Of a stretch of DNA of 64,000 nucleotides, positions 12,771 through 24,890 are shown one piece after another. Location of the stretch: assembly GCA_029204225.1 (NCBI GenBank), contig CM055104.1, positions 53,431,417-53,495,416 on the forward strand, given 5' to 3'. Both the position numbers and the translations under genes were made by a program. A model generated the notes under the pieces. That model searched no databases and was not told the origin of the DNA. It saw only the letters and a list, made by a program, of their open reading frames with translations. The stretch comes from Diphasiastrum complanatum (taxonomy: Eukaryota; Streptophyta; Lycopodiopsida; Lycopodiales; Lycopodiaceae). How positions within the stretch are numbered: position 1 is the stretch's first letter; every line of letters begins with the position of its first letter.

Positions 12771-12902
12771 TTTTCAAAAATATGTTGGACGCTCATGTCG
12801 AAATCCACGCGATATATTATTGTATTCTTTTGAAAACATTTGTTGTTGTTCAAAGGCGTGCTTTGTCAAATAGGTTGAAAGAGAAGATCAAGTCATTGCT
12901 AC

Positions 12903-13345
12903 ATGGCAACCTCAAGTGAAGTCATGTTGGAAGCCAATGATAGGCTTACCTCAAATAGCTATCCATTGTGGAAAGTGAGGATGGAATTACTTCTTGAGAT
13001 GAATGATGTTTTGGATATTGTTGTAGGTTTGGAGGAGAGACCAGCAACACAAGAAGGTCAAATGAGGTATGATAAGAGGGCCAAAAAAATTCTACACATT
13101 ATCAAGATGAATGATATCAATGAGATTATCAAGGAAGTTGGTAAGTGTACTTCATTTAAGGATGCTTGGGATTCATTGAAGTAGCTTTATGAATCCAAGT
13201 CTAATTCTAGAGTGTTGACTCTAAGAAGGCAAATATTTTCTTGTTTGCAAAATAAGGAAGAAAGACCAAGTACTTTTGTTTTGAGGATGAAAGCATTGAA
13301 TGATGAATTGGCTTGCATTGATGGGAGCATTAAGGAGTCTTGCTT
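12903..13345 (+). mobile_element. Copia J, gag part (plus strand)
   Basis: The reading MATSSEVMLEANDRLTSNSY followed by LWKVRMELLLEMNDVLDIVVGLEERP matches the gag start of element F (39199), continuing through the RVLTLRRQIFS block. Sequence is close to F in gag but clearly older. At about 13345 it passes abruptly into minus-strand copia RT sequence. No 5' LTR or primer site precedes it. The element is broken. Confidence 0.85.
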
Positions 13346-14251
13346 TATACTTATTGATAGATCCATCATGATTATACTTGATTCTGAATACCCAATTACA
13401 TCCAATCACATGCATGTTGTTTGGTGGCTCCACAAGCTCCCATGTGTTTTTGACATCAAGGCTTCAAACTCTTGGGTCATTGCTTCAACCCGCATCTTGG
13501 ATCGAAGAGCTTCTTGGACATCTTTAGGCTCTTCATCTGATATAAAGAGAGCATGATAGGAAGATTCACCTCCACTTGCCTTCCTTCCTTCTTCATCGTA
13601 TGTGAGCCTCCTTGGCTCAGATCTTGCTCGTGTAGATCTTCTTGGTGTGGTAGCTTGAATTTGCTCCTCCTCAAGCCTCGGCCTCACCACCTCTTGAGCC
13701 GCATCAAGATTGATGATTGATCTTGCACGAGACTCCTTGATCTATGCATCATCCAAGTTAAACTTCTTATCTTCATGGAAGATCACATCTCTACTAACAA
13801 TAGTAGAAGGAATATATACTTTGTATGCTTTTTTTAATGGATGCATATCCTACCGTAAATTCCTTTAACTGCACTAGGATCTTCCTTCTTCCTAGTTTCT
13901 AGAGGCACATGCACAAAGCCTGCACAGCCAAAAATCCTAAGATGATCTACCTTAGGCTTTTTCTTATACAACATCTCAAATGGTGGTTTTCGTCCAATTG
14001 CAAGATTAGGAAGCCTATTACAAAGATAGTTTGCACATGCAATTGCCTCTCCCAAAAATTCTTTAGGCAGAGAGCTTCTAGCCTAATGGCTTTTGCACAT
14101 TCACACAAAGTTCTATATTTTCTCTCAGCAACTCCATTTTGCTGAGGAGTATATGAACAAGAAAACTCTCTTTGAATGCCCTCTCTCTCATAAAAGTCTT
14201 TAAACTTATTGGAAGTATATTCTCCTCTACTATCACTTCTCAAAGCTTTCA
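13346..14251 (-). mobile_element. Copia J, inverted middle, RT start and integrase (minus strand)
   Basis: On the minus strand this holds the start of copia RT (CNWVFRIKYNHDGSINKYKARL, about 13420-13350), the integrase C-terminal stretch (about 13700-14050) and the integrase core (SDSRGEYTSNKFKDF and SYTPQQNGVAERKYRTLCEC, about 14240-14070). It is interrupted at 14251 by gypsy H and resumes at 21020. It lies between plus-strand copia gag (12903) and RNase H (21600), so an inversion of one element's middle is likely. Several breaks are present. Confidence 0.8.
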
Positions 14252-15266
14252 TTTTACAAGTAGAGGTGATGAAGTCCTCCAAATCCAAGGTAGAGCCTCC
14301 AAATGTCCTCCAAGCAACCTGCAAGCTTCAAGATGCTCCCCAACTCCAAGCTAGGATGCCTCCACCTGCAAGTAAGGATCTGCAAGCCTCCAAGGATCTC
14401 TCCTCCACCTGTGTCCCTACTCTTTAAACACAAAGATAGATAACAAGCTGGCCTCAAGTATTCACCACCCAACCAAAGCTAGATCCAAGCTCCAAGCAAG
14501 ACCTATCCAGCACCCCCCTTGCTAACCATAAACAAATCACAAGCATACCACAACACTCCATAGCATTCTCAAGATCCAAACCCTACTTATGTCCCATACC
14601 ATAAGCAAGATCCAAACCTCAAGCATACTACCACAAGAAAGCACTCTACACATTAGTAACAACACTAGAGCATAAGCAAAGCAAACAAGAGAGATCCCCC
14701 CCTCCCAATGGGCGCCCTATTACCCTCATATAGATGGCCCATGGACCCCTCCAATGCACTATGGAGTTCCATGCACATCCAATGAGAGAGAGAGAAGACT
14801 AGGGGAGTTAAAGAATCTCCAAGAGCCTCCATAGGCTTATGGAAGGTCAAGAGACTCCTTCCGTAACCTATGACTCTTTGAATGCCTAGTTGGCAACTCA
14901 ATGGACACTTTAAAAGGGTGCCCTCCTACTAGGTCCCATTGCCCAAGTTGTGCATGTATGAAAAATAGTCATCCAATGACTTTCTACAACTTCACTAGGT
15001 TCCATACCTCCATCCAAGGCATAGACACCTACTTGCCCTTAACCAAGGACACTAGTACCTTAATCTAAGGTACCTACTCTTAATACTAAGGGTACCCCTT
15101 ATCCAAAGGTCACGTGACTCCATACCTCCAACTAAGGTATAGTCACATGCTTGTCCTTATCCAAGGGCACATACTCTTAATCCTAAGGGTACCTTGCCAT
15201 TTAGCCCCCAACACTAAATGGTCTATTACGGGTCTGAAGTACTGCTAGTTACATAGGTATGTAACA
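14252..15266 (-). repeat. 3' LTR of gypsy H
   Basis: The plus-strand boundaries are TTTTACAAGTAGAGG and the TAGTTACATAGGTATGTAACA end. They are fixed by the TTTCA target duplication and by comparison with the partner LTR at 19936. It is about 1015 bp, shorter than its partner mainly by one ~60-base stretch. Confidence 0.92.
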
Positions 15267-15403
15267 TTCCTTCCCCCTAAACTTAAATTTTTCCTTGTAG
15301 GGAAAAATTTGAAAAATTCTTCTGGAGATCAGCCTCCTTTTCCCAGGTATCCTCCTCTTCTGATTTGCCCCTCCGGTGGTCTACCAGCTATTATCAAGGT
15401 TCT

Positions 15404-18400
15404 TTACAGGCTATTAACAATTGCCTTGAGTTCAGGTGGTCCACTCACGGACTCATCACGAAGAAGTTCCACTAGATCTTCCACAGGGACCAGGGTCTCC
15501 CCAACCCCCAATGAGGGTTTCAACTTACTAACGTGGAAAATATGATGAATTCCCACATTAGCTGGAAGGTCTAGTTTGTATGCGACCTTGTTTATCACTT
15601 GGATAACCTTAAAAGGACCGCAATACCTAGGTGCCAACTGTGCACACTTAATAGTTTTCAAGTTTCTAGAGTGACTAGGGACTCTCAAAAACACCCAGTC
15701 GTTGACCATGAATACCTTGTGCTTCCGAGATAGATCGGCATAGTGCCTTGCCATGTCCTGGGCACTTCTTATGCTATCTTTAGCCAGCTGTAACATTTCT
15801 TGCATATCCACAAGGAAATCAACTGCGGCTTGCACCCGTAGGTTTTTCATGCCAACACTAATTGGTGATCGAGGTTGAAAACCATACATAAGCATGAAAG
15901 GGCTGAATTCGATCGCTGAATGTTTTGCATAGTTATATGCAAATTTCACCAGTGGAAGGTACTGTTCCCAATCAGACTGCCGATGGCCCACATATGCTCG
16001 AAGCATATCCTCCATCGTCTGATTGGTCCTTTCCGTTTGACCGTCTGATTCCAGATGATCTGTAGAACTCAAACTTAAAGTTGCTTCCAACTTTTCAAAT
16101 ACTGCTTGCCAAAAATTCCCAGTGAATTTTGGGTCACAGTCATTGACAATATCGCAAGACAGCCCGTATAGTCGAAAAAGCTTCTCAACAAACAGTTGAG
16201 CTAGTTCTGAAGCTTTAACAGTAGTTTTCGTTGGGATAAATTGAGCAAACTTCGTAAGTCTGTCAACAATGACCCAAACCAAATCATGGCCCTTCCTTGT
16301 ACGTGGAAGCCCGACCACAAAATCCATAGATATATTTTCCCACTTTTCGGTAGGAATATCTAAAGGATGTAATAGGCCACTAGCTTTTAGCCTCTCTGCT
16401 TTATTTAATTGGCACTTAGTACATTTAAGTATGTAGGCCTCTACCTGACTTTTCATCTTAGGCCACCAAAATTGCCTTCGAACTAAGTCAAGTGTTCTTT
16501 GTATACCCGGATGTCCTGCGAACTGTCATGACACTCGTGCAAGATTTGGGCCCTTACAATGTCATTCTTTGGTACACACACCTTTCCTTTACAAAACAAA
16601 ATCTTGTTTCAAATCAAGAAATCCATTTCAGTCTTTCCCTTATTCAAGGAATCTTGCAAACCTGAATCGACTCCCAAAAGCTCTTGTTGCCAATACTTTC
16701 CAAAAAAAGGATCGGACTCATATAGTCCTTGAAGAGATTGAAACAACTCCGGTTTTATAACAGTAAAGCACAACTGATTAATAACCGGTAACCGACTCAA
16801 AGCATCCGCTAGAGTATTTTGACTTCCTTTACAATAACGTATAGAAAAGTCAAAGATTTGCATCAGCTCAGCCCATCTAGCTTGCCTCCCCTTTAGATCT
16901 GTAGCATCACAGAAATATTGAAGAGTCTGATGGTCTGTCAAAACTTCAAATATGACTCCATACAAATAATGTTTCCAAATTTTCAAGGAATGAACAATTG
17001 CAAACAGTCCCTTCTCATAGGTACAATACTTAGACTGAGCAGGATTGAGTTTCTTGCTTTCATAAGCTACATGATGTCCATCCTGCATCAAAATAGCTCC
17101 AATAGCATAATCACTGGCATCGGTCCTAACCACAAAAGTCTTATTAGGATTGCCAATGATTAATATTGGTGCTGAAGTGACACTTTTCTTAAGCAACTCA
17201 AAACAATTATTCATATCCTCCGTCCACACCACTAGTGGACTCTTAGCCCTCCGGCTTAGCTTCTTATAGCCTTTCAAGGCCTGGGTAAGAGGAAATGCCA
17301 ATCGAGCAAATTGGGGAATATGCCGACGGAAAAATCCCACAAATCCCAAGAAAGACTTGATTTCCCGAACTGTGGTGGGAATAGGCCAATCAATAACCCT
17401 CTGGATATGATCAGCCTCAATCTCCACCCCCCATTCGAAAATCTTATGCCCCAAGTAGGACAATTTCTTAGCAAAAAAATCACACTTAGACTCCTTGGCA
17501 AAGAGCTTTTCCCTTCTTAGAATGTCCAAGACAATCCTAAGATGCTCTTTATGTTCCGCCAAAGTCTTACTAAACACTAGGATATTATCTAAGAATACCA
17601 CTACGAATCTTCCCAAATATGGTCTGAACAAATCGTTCATCATTTGTTGGAAAGTTGTCGGTGCATTGGTCAAACTAAAAGGCAACACCAAAAATTTGTA
17701 GTGACCAAAGCGAGTTTGAAATGCACTCATCCTATAAGGACGCTGTGTGATTGGAATTGCTCCAGGTATTAGGTCAATTTTATGACCAACTGTCCTTTCT
17801 GGTGGTAAACCTACAGGAAGGTCTAAAAAAACATCATTGAATTCCTGCCTAAGTTCATTATAGGCTTCAAATTCTGTAGTGTTCTCACTGGGTATATTCA
17901 TGACATTTATGTTAAGTTCTTCATCATCGCAGCAAATGATATCATTATGAAAATATAAATAAACTTTAAAATCAGAATTCTTCATAACATAATTAAGTTC
18001 TTGTTTAGAATAAGGGTTAACATTTTTACTGTCAACAGTTAAACTAGCCTTGATCTTAATTAAAGAATTCTCATGCAGAAAAGATAAAGATTTCTCAACA
18101 AAATCAATTCTCAATGATTTGTTCTTATCAAAATGCCATTGTTGCCCAAGAACAATATCTACATTAGCTAATTGAACAGCATGGAATTTTAGTTTTTCAG
18201 AATAATTCTGAATGTGCAATTCTACATCAGGAACGATAAAATCCATCAAATTGGAATTACTTCCCAATGCCATTGTCACACGATATTTTTTCTCACTTTT
18301 TCTGGTAGGAAGGTTTAGTGTCTGTCCCAATTTACATTAATAAAGTTATGAGTGGATCTCATGTCAAAAAGAACATTAACAACTTGATCATTAACTTTAC

Positions 18401-19010
18401 CTTTAATGCAAATAAGGTCATTAGGACCAAAAACTAAAGAAGTAAGGAAACAAACATCCATCTCATTACTTCGAGATAGATTACTTGAGGTTGAAGCTTG
18501 TTTTTTGATGCAATCACGTGCAAGGTGGCCCTCGCCATTGCACTTGAAGCACATGTTCTCTATGAGCTTCAGCTTTATCATTGCCACCATGATGGTTTTT
18601 AAAGTTTTTCTTAATTTTCTTAGGATTGTTGGAATTGGGATGTGTTTCATCAACAACTTCCCTATCCTTCCTCTTAAATTAAAAACCTTTTTTCATCTCA
18701 TGAAGTTGTTGACCCCTAGGTGGCTTAGGTGTGTCATCAAGTATTTTGCAGTCCTAATAGCATCTTCGAAGGTTTTTGGATGGTTCCTACAAACATCCAC
18801 TTGATAATCTTTTGGTAATCCATCAATGAACATTAACATTTGTACCTTAGGCAGAATATCACTATAAAGTGGATTCAGGTACTCATGAAAATCTTGAATA
18901 AATTGTTCCAAACCTTTATTCATGGTTAGATGACTCAACTTTTGGAAGTGTTCATAGTCATCTATTGTTACATCCAATGCAAATAAAAAACATTTACTTC
19001 TATTCATTCA
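15404..19010 (-). mobile_element. Gypsy H coding region (gag-protease-RT-RNase H-integrase), broken
   Basis: From high to low coordinates: gag (about 19000-18700, Retrotrans_gag-like), zinc knuckle CFKCNGEGHLARDC (about 18550), aspartic protease (about 18400-18100), RT (about 17800-17400, with the ..RFVVVFLDNILVFSKT.. block), RNase H (about 17200-16780, HHVAYESKKLNPAQSKY and LTDHQTLQYF) and integrase (about 16450-15450). The integrase has a core with SMDFVVGLPRT, a SDGQTERTNQ block, and the GPF..IHHIFHVSKLKP tail typical of gypsy integrases. These enzymes copy the element RNA and insert the cDNA. The region is broken, so it is a fossil. Confidence 0.9.
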
Positions 19011-19922
19011 ATCTTATTGTTTGTAAGCTCAATCCAAGCCTACTATTTGCAAGCTTAATCCAAGCTTAAGAGAAAAACAACAACATGCTACATTTGCCTT
19101 AATCAAAAGCAAAAATGAAAACCAAATTCTTATGTAAACTTCAATTAACTAGTCCAAGCTAATGTTTACATAAACTTTCCATTCCCATTCCAATTCCATT
19201 TGTCATTTCAAAAGCAACCAAAGTTTTCACGTTTCTCACTATTCTAGATTTCCAAATCTAAGAAATTAGTGTCTAAAAATGGATAACTAATGAAGCTTTA
19301 GCAAAACTTCAATTAACAGATCTGATTTTCAGATTTACAGGTATGAAAATTAGAACTTCAAAATGACAAAAAATAGAATTTCAAAACTTGTTTTATGCAC
19401 AAAGATACACTACCATTCCCTTCCTACATTGCCATCTTCATGAAACTAGGAGATAGAAAGGTGTAACTAATGAAGTTTGAATGAAAAATTCACTTCTTAG
19501 ATCTGATTTTCAGATTTACAGGTTTGAAAACAGAATTTCAAAATGAAAATCAGAACTTCAAACACTTCATTTATGCAAAAAAAACACTAGTTTTGATCAA
19601 AACACAAAGCTAGAATCAATCTTTTTGCCAAAAAAAAGTTTGTGTATGTAGAGGAAGACTTCCTCTACCCATCCCACAAATAATTTTTCAGAACTTTTAA
19701 AAACCCAAAGCCCCCTTTAAAACTTCTCTAACATGATAAAAAATCAGCCCCTAAACATTTCTATAAGCATCACTACTCTCTTCGAAAGAGAACTAGATTC
19801 ACTGGGTACTTTAACTACAAGCTTCCTACAACTAGAGAAGCCTATAATCTTCCCCAAAAAAATTTAGTTGGTGATCTTAATAGAACTTGAAGAAGGTTAA
19901 AAAGGTTACCATCCTTTGTCTA

Positions 19923-19934
19923 GCTCTGATACCA
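19923..19934 (-). other. Primer-binding site of gypsy H (initiator-Met tRNA type)
   Basis: The plus strand reads GCTCTGATACCA, one base from the LTR edge at 19936. It shows that the 19936-21014 copy is the 5' LTR and that the element reads on the minus strand. Confidence 0.9.
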
Positions 19935-19935
19935 C

Positions 19936-21014
19936 TTTTACAAGTAGAGGTGAGGAAGTCCTCCAAATCCAAGGTAGAGCCTCCAAATGTCCTCCAAGCA
20001 ACCTGCAAGCTTCAAGATGCTCCCCAACTCCAAGCTAGGATGCCTCCACCTGCAAGTAAGGATCTGCAAGCCTCCAAGGATCTCTCCTCCACCTGTGTCC
20101 CTACTCTTTAGACACAAAGATAGATAACAAGCTGGCCTCAAGTATTCACCACCCAACCATAACTAGATCCAAGCTCCAAGCAAGACCTATCTAGCACCCC
20201 CTTGCTAACCATAAACAAATCACAAGCATACCACAACACTCCATAGCATTCTCAAGATTCAGACCCTACTTATGTCCCATACCATAAGCAAGATCCAAAC
20301 CTCAAGCATACTACCACAAGAAAGCACTTTACACAGTTGTAACAACACTAGAGCATAAGTAAAGCAAACAAGAGAGATCTCCCCCTCCCAATGGGCGCCC
20401 TACTACCCTCATATAGATGGCCCATGGACCCCTTCAATGCACTATGGATTTTCATGCACATCCAATGAGAGAGAGAGAGCCTAGGGGAGTTAAAGAATCT
20501 CCAAGAGCCTCCATAGGCTTATGGAAGGTCAAAAGACTCCTTCCATAACTTATGACTCTTTGAATGTCTTTCTTGTGGGAGTTGGCAACTCAATGGACAC
20601 TTTAGAAGGGTGCCCTCCTACTAGGTCCCATTGCCCAAGTTGTGCATGTATACTTTGGTCCTAGACCAATAAAGTGATATGGTTCAAGGTTGAGGCCCAA
20701 GGTTTTAGAAAAATAGTCATCCAATGACTTTCTACAACCTCACTAGGTTCGATACCTCCATCTAAGGCATAGACACCTACCTGCCCTTAACCAAAGACAC
20801 TAGTACCTTAGTCTAAGGTACCTACCCTTAATATTAAGGGTACTCCTTATCCAAAGGTCACGTGACTCCATACCTCCAACTAAGGTATAGTCACATGCCT
20901 GCCCTTATCCAAGGAAACATACCCTTAATCCTAAGGGTACCTTGCCATTTAGCCCCCAACACTAAATGGACTAGTAGCGGTCTGAAGTACTGCTAGTTAC
21001 ATAGGTATATAACA
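19936..21014 (-). repeat. 5' LTR of gypsy H
   Basis: About 1079 bp, paired with 14252-15266. It is followed by target duplication TTTCA at 21015-21019. It contains a CACGTG box at about 20860 in the stretch GGTCACGTGACTCC, also present in the other LTR. Confidence 0.92.
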
Positions 21015-21019
21015 TTTCA

Positions 21020-21575
21020 ACTTGAAAGAAAACTGCTTTTCTACATAAGCTTTGAAAGTAAGAAAAACATCATAGACCATGGCTTTTGAAGACAACATAT
21101 AGATCCAAGAATATCTTGTATAATCATCTACAAAGGAAACAAAGCAATTTGCCCTCCTTTGCTCTTAGTTGATGAGAAATGAACATCAGAGTGCACTAGT
21201 TCAAATGGTTGCTTTGTTTTGATGCTTGATCTAGGAAAAGGCCTTCTGTGTGATTTTGCCAGCACACAAGCTTCACAATGTAGAAGCTCCTTTGATAGTA
21301 TCTTTGGTAGTCCAACAACTTTTCCTTTCTTGACCATAGATTGCATGGCTTTGAAATTGGGATGACCCATTCTCTTGTGCCACAGATCCTCCTGAAGAAC
21401 CTTGGTCTCATAAGCAATATCTGAAATGTTAGCACTCTCCCTGGAATCTAGTTTGTACAACTTACCAGTTCTAGATCCTCTAGTAATAACTTCATTTTCT
21501 CTTGAGATTATGCACTTGTCAACTTGAAACTTGACATCCAATCCACTATCAAACAACTGTTCTTTGTGAAGTTGA
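21020..21575 (-). mobile_element. Copia J, inverted middle, pre-integrase region (minus strand)
   Basis: The minus strand encodes the gag_pre-integrase zinc region (DLWHKRMGHPNFKAM ... CEACVLAKSHRRPF) and the integrase start (FELVHSDVHFSS). It continues the sequence cut by gypsy H at 14251, as shown by the TTTCA target duplication. It is broken. Confidence 0.85.
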
Positions 21576-21589
21576 GTACAAATCTCTTA

Positions 21590-21928
21590 CAACCACAACA
21601 AAGGAGATTTTATGGATCAGTAGGCTACTTTTAGAGCTAAAGTGTTATGCAGATGAAGATCTTCCAATTATCAAGAATGACAACATTTCTGCTCAGGCTC
21701 TTGCAAATAATCCAGTTTCCATGCAAGGAGCAAACACATCGAGGTAGCTTATCATTTTTTAAGAGAAAAAGTCATTGGGAGAGAGATCTCACTGGAGCAT
21801 GTTGATTCTACAAATTGTGTTACAGATCTTCTCACCAAGCCACTACTCAAGAATGTCTTTATCAAGATGAGATCTAACCTTGGCCTAATTTCGAAGTCTA
21901 TATTGATAGGAACATAAATTTTAAGGAG
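21590..21928 (+). mobile_element. Copia J, RNase H end (plus strand)
   Basis: The plus strand carries the end of copia RNase H: a LLELKCYADEDLPIIKNDN-like stretch, then the remains of the HIEVAYHF and DLLTKPL blocks. It ends at a short purine tract (AAGGAG) next to an LTR starting TGTGAAG. Its orientation matches the gag at 12903 and opposes the intervening copia sequence. It is broken at several places. Confidence 0.8.
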
Positions 21929-22665
21929 TGTGAAGATTATTACAATATTTTCTTCCTGTCTCGAGTTTGGGTGCATGCCCATGGTTATTTCCACTATATT
22001 TCATGTTGTATTGGCATTAAACGTATGTGAATTGAGCACATAACCTTCTAGTATAGGTCGTATTTGAGTTAGGTAGATTCAATTTTGATGACATGAAGAA
22101 GTTTAGATAGCATGCAACCTCATACTGTATGCATGCAAGCCACATGCAATCAGTGCGTGCAACATGCAAAATGGTTTTTGTGATCTACACATGTCTAGGC
22201 AATTTTATGAGTTGACATGCAGTACATGCAACATCCATGCATGCTGTTACACATGTGGATCTCTGGTAGGTGAATTAGTTTAGTTAAGTGGACTTCCCAT
22301 GCAACTCCACTGTAGGAATGCGAGTCTCTCTCATGTAGAGAAAGCTTGGCATGTTTTGCCATATTGTGAATAATGAGATTTTGGTGTTTTGGACTCATTC
22401 TCTCTCTACCCGAGTTCTCTTTCATTGATTTTCTCTCTACACCCGAGAGCAGCCTGTTTTTCCCATACTGAACACTTAGAAGAATTATTTCTGACATTCA
22501 ATTCTCATAGTAATAAGTTAGATTTTTCAATCAGATGTATGCCATTGTGCTCTTGTCATAGATTTTTCAAGTATACTATTCTCTGATCAATCTTGTGCAA
22601 TCACAACACCTCGGTAAGATCCTGTAGGGTGTGTGGTGAAGTTCACACATGCTAAAAACTTCACA
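21929..22665 (+). repeat. 3' LTR of copia J
   Basis: The LTR starts TGTGAAGATTATT after the purine tract. The end is one of two TTCACA ends (22647 or 22665), giving a TGTGAA...TTCACA LTR of about 720-740 bp. Seven CATGCA (RY-type) motifs lie at 22111-22241. No 5' partner is seen. Confidence 0.65.
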
Positions 22666-23175
22666 AAAAAATGTCTATTATCAAAAATAAGTTTTACAAC
22701 AAAACTTTGAGAGCTGTATGTTTCCCAGATCAACGCGTCGGCGCAAGAGAGATGCTCTCTCTTAAGACTAACTAGTATTATTATTCTAGTTCTGTTTGTG
22801 CATGCTACACACATGTATCTCTATCTCGAGTAACTAGCTACTGCTTGCTACTTCTGCGTTTGTATGTGCACGCTACTTTCTCTCTCACGTTGATCCTATA
22901 TGTAAGAGAACGGAGAGATGATTAAGCTAATCTATAGTAATAAAAATAAGTGTTATGTTAATCATAACAACTTCATGTTAGTTGTCTCTATCTTCTGTGC
23001 TTTAGCTACATTCAGCTTGTTAAACTATTTTTTCATGCATCGGTTTAATTTTGTGAAACGCGAAAAAGGTTGATTTTGCATTTTTCAAAAAGTGCGAACT
23101 ACACGTGGAACAACTATGGAGACATGTGCACAAAAAAATTGACTTTTTTGAAAAACCCAAAGAATGCAAAAAGTC
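22666..23175. other. No gene; possible LTR sequence of copia K
   Basis: No coding family is recognised. Its position directly downstream (on the minus strand) of a copia RNase H piece suggests LTR sequence, but I cannot place boundaries. Confidence 0.35.
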
Positions 23176-23179
23176 GGCG

Positions 23180-23700
23180 GAAACATTTTCTGAGTTCTCG
23201 TCCATCTATGAACTGTTTGAGCCATGTCAACTTGTTAGCCATCTTGGCCGCATTAACATATTCTACCTCACAAGATGATTGGGCAGTTATTGTCTGCTTC
23301 TTACTAACCCAAAGAACAGCTGCATCTACTGCTATGGTGCATCTTCCTGAAATGATTTTGCAGTCGTCTTTCATGGATGCCCACCTTGCATCGCTGTAGG
23401 ACTTGACCTGAAATCTTGCATCTCAAGAATAACAAAGGCCATAGTCCTTTGTATGCTGTGGTATTGTATGATCCTCTTGGCGATTTTCCAGTGCATGGGT
23501 CATGGATTAATATTAAATTGGCTCAGTTTGTGTAAGCAATGTTTGGCCTCATATTATATGCCAGGTACATTAGAGAACCAATCAGCCTTCTGGAAGGCTT
23601 ATCGAGCATCGCTTGCTATTCTTCTTTGCTTCTGGGACAGTCTTCATTGGTCAGAACTGTACCATGTGTTAGAAATTCACAATTCTAGCTTGACTAGTTT
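23180..23700 (-). mobile_element. Copia fragment K, RT end and RNase H (minus strand)
   Basis: The minus strand encodes LSQFNINP...HWKIAKRIIQY (end of copia RT) and RNase H (CTIAVDAAVLWVSKKQTITAQSSCEVEYVNAAKMANKLTWL). Gag, protease, integrase and most of RT are absent. It is a short broken fragment. Confidence 0.8.
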
Positions 23701-23811
23701 TGGTCATATGACTTGTATATGGTTAGATAGTCATGATTTGGCTTGTCACACATGCCAAATAGCATAGGATTCCATTCATAAGGATGTTCTTAAGTTGACC
23801 TAAGTGATAGA

Positions 23812-24890
23812 TGTTGGAAGGAGGTGTGAAAAGATAGGCCAAATAGAATCGAATAAAAAGAATTCGAACAACAAGAAAGAAAACTTATCATGCGCAGCGG
23901 AATAAATTATCTTCCTCTTTCTCTATGCGTGACTACGCCTATCTTCTCTTTCTCTATGCAGGACTACACCTATCAATTTCGAACAAAACAATAGTGATAA
24001 AAATCACGTTCGACCTTGTAATAACTAGCTTTGAAATCATTAGTACTACAATGATTACGTAGCCAAACATTAAGCATTGAATTATCAGACAAATAATCAG
24101 TCGCAAAGAACTACAGAAACGCATACATTCTGAGATGAACTTGAATGCAATAAGAAGATAATATTGATTCAGTATGAAAATGAAACAGATGTAAATGAAT
24201 ACAACAAGTTGCGGATCAAAGCCACGTACTCTAAGCTATCTCTGAACGACTAAAATAAATCTGAATTAAGCACAATGCTAATAAGCAGTAAGCTCAATAG
24301 CAATCTCTAAACAACTCTAAAGAAGTGAGCTAGAATGCTCAAGAGTGTCCAAGCTCGCAGGCTTGAAAGAGAGAACGCTAACTATTTAATACTTGATGAT
24401 TGATCTTCATGCTTCAATGCTTGAGATGTAAGAATACAGACAACGATTTATACTAAACAATTAGGTCATCAAATGCATCATTGAGTTGGCTGTGATGTGC
24501 TGGCATCCATCCAGTTAGGACTTTTCAGAAATTACTTGTCTGATGAATGAATGCAAGTTGGTGGATTTGAAAGTAAACAATTTGTCGGTAGATTTAAACG
24601 TAAACTGCAACTCTGCAAAAATGAACGTAAACTATTATGCGAAAAATACGAAAACTGAGAAGGTCTTCACCAACGGTATTTCCTTAATATTTGAGGCATA
24701 TGGCATTTTGCAAAAAAGCCTAAGTGAGAAAAAACCCGAAAGACGAAAATCCTAAAAATGCCGACATTGTGAGCCGTTTTTGAGTAGTTATGCAGACTGT
24801 GTAAAAACATGAATAAATCTGTAGGTTTGGATAAAAGTTGGACGAAGATTAAAATGTCGATTAGTCGATTAGTAGGAGAATAATCCAACA
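23812..24890 (-). repeat. 3' LTR of copia L (minus strand)
   Basis: About 1079 bp bounded by TGTTGG (23812) and CCAACA (24890), an inverted terminal pair. It is followed on the plus strand by CTCTCCCTTA, the complement of a purine tract, and then by copia RNase H on the minus strand. No 5' partner LTR is seen. Confidence 0.8.

Larger units (their letters stand above)
14252..21014 (-). mobile_element. Gypsy element H (minus strand), with both LTRs
   Basis: A Ty3/gypsy element with LTRs at 14252-15266 and 19936-21014, inserted into copia J. The 5-bp target duplication TTTCA is at 14247-14251 and 21015-21019. The primer site is at 19923-19934. Domain order on the minus strand is gag, zinc knuckle (CFKCNGEGHLARDC), protease, RT, RNase H, integrase: gypsy order. 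By eye the LTRs differ at about 40 of 1000 positions (about 4%), mostly transitions, plus one ~60-base and a few short length differences, so it is much older than element F. The coding region is broken, with several breaks. It is younger than its host J. Confidence 0.93.

Noticed and set aside
14252-21014. The H LTRs considered as two separate solo LTRs
   Set aside because: They share one TSD (TTTCA), a primer site and a gypsy coding region in the right order between them.
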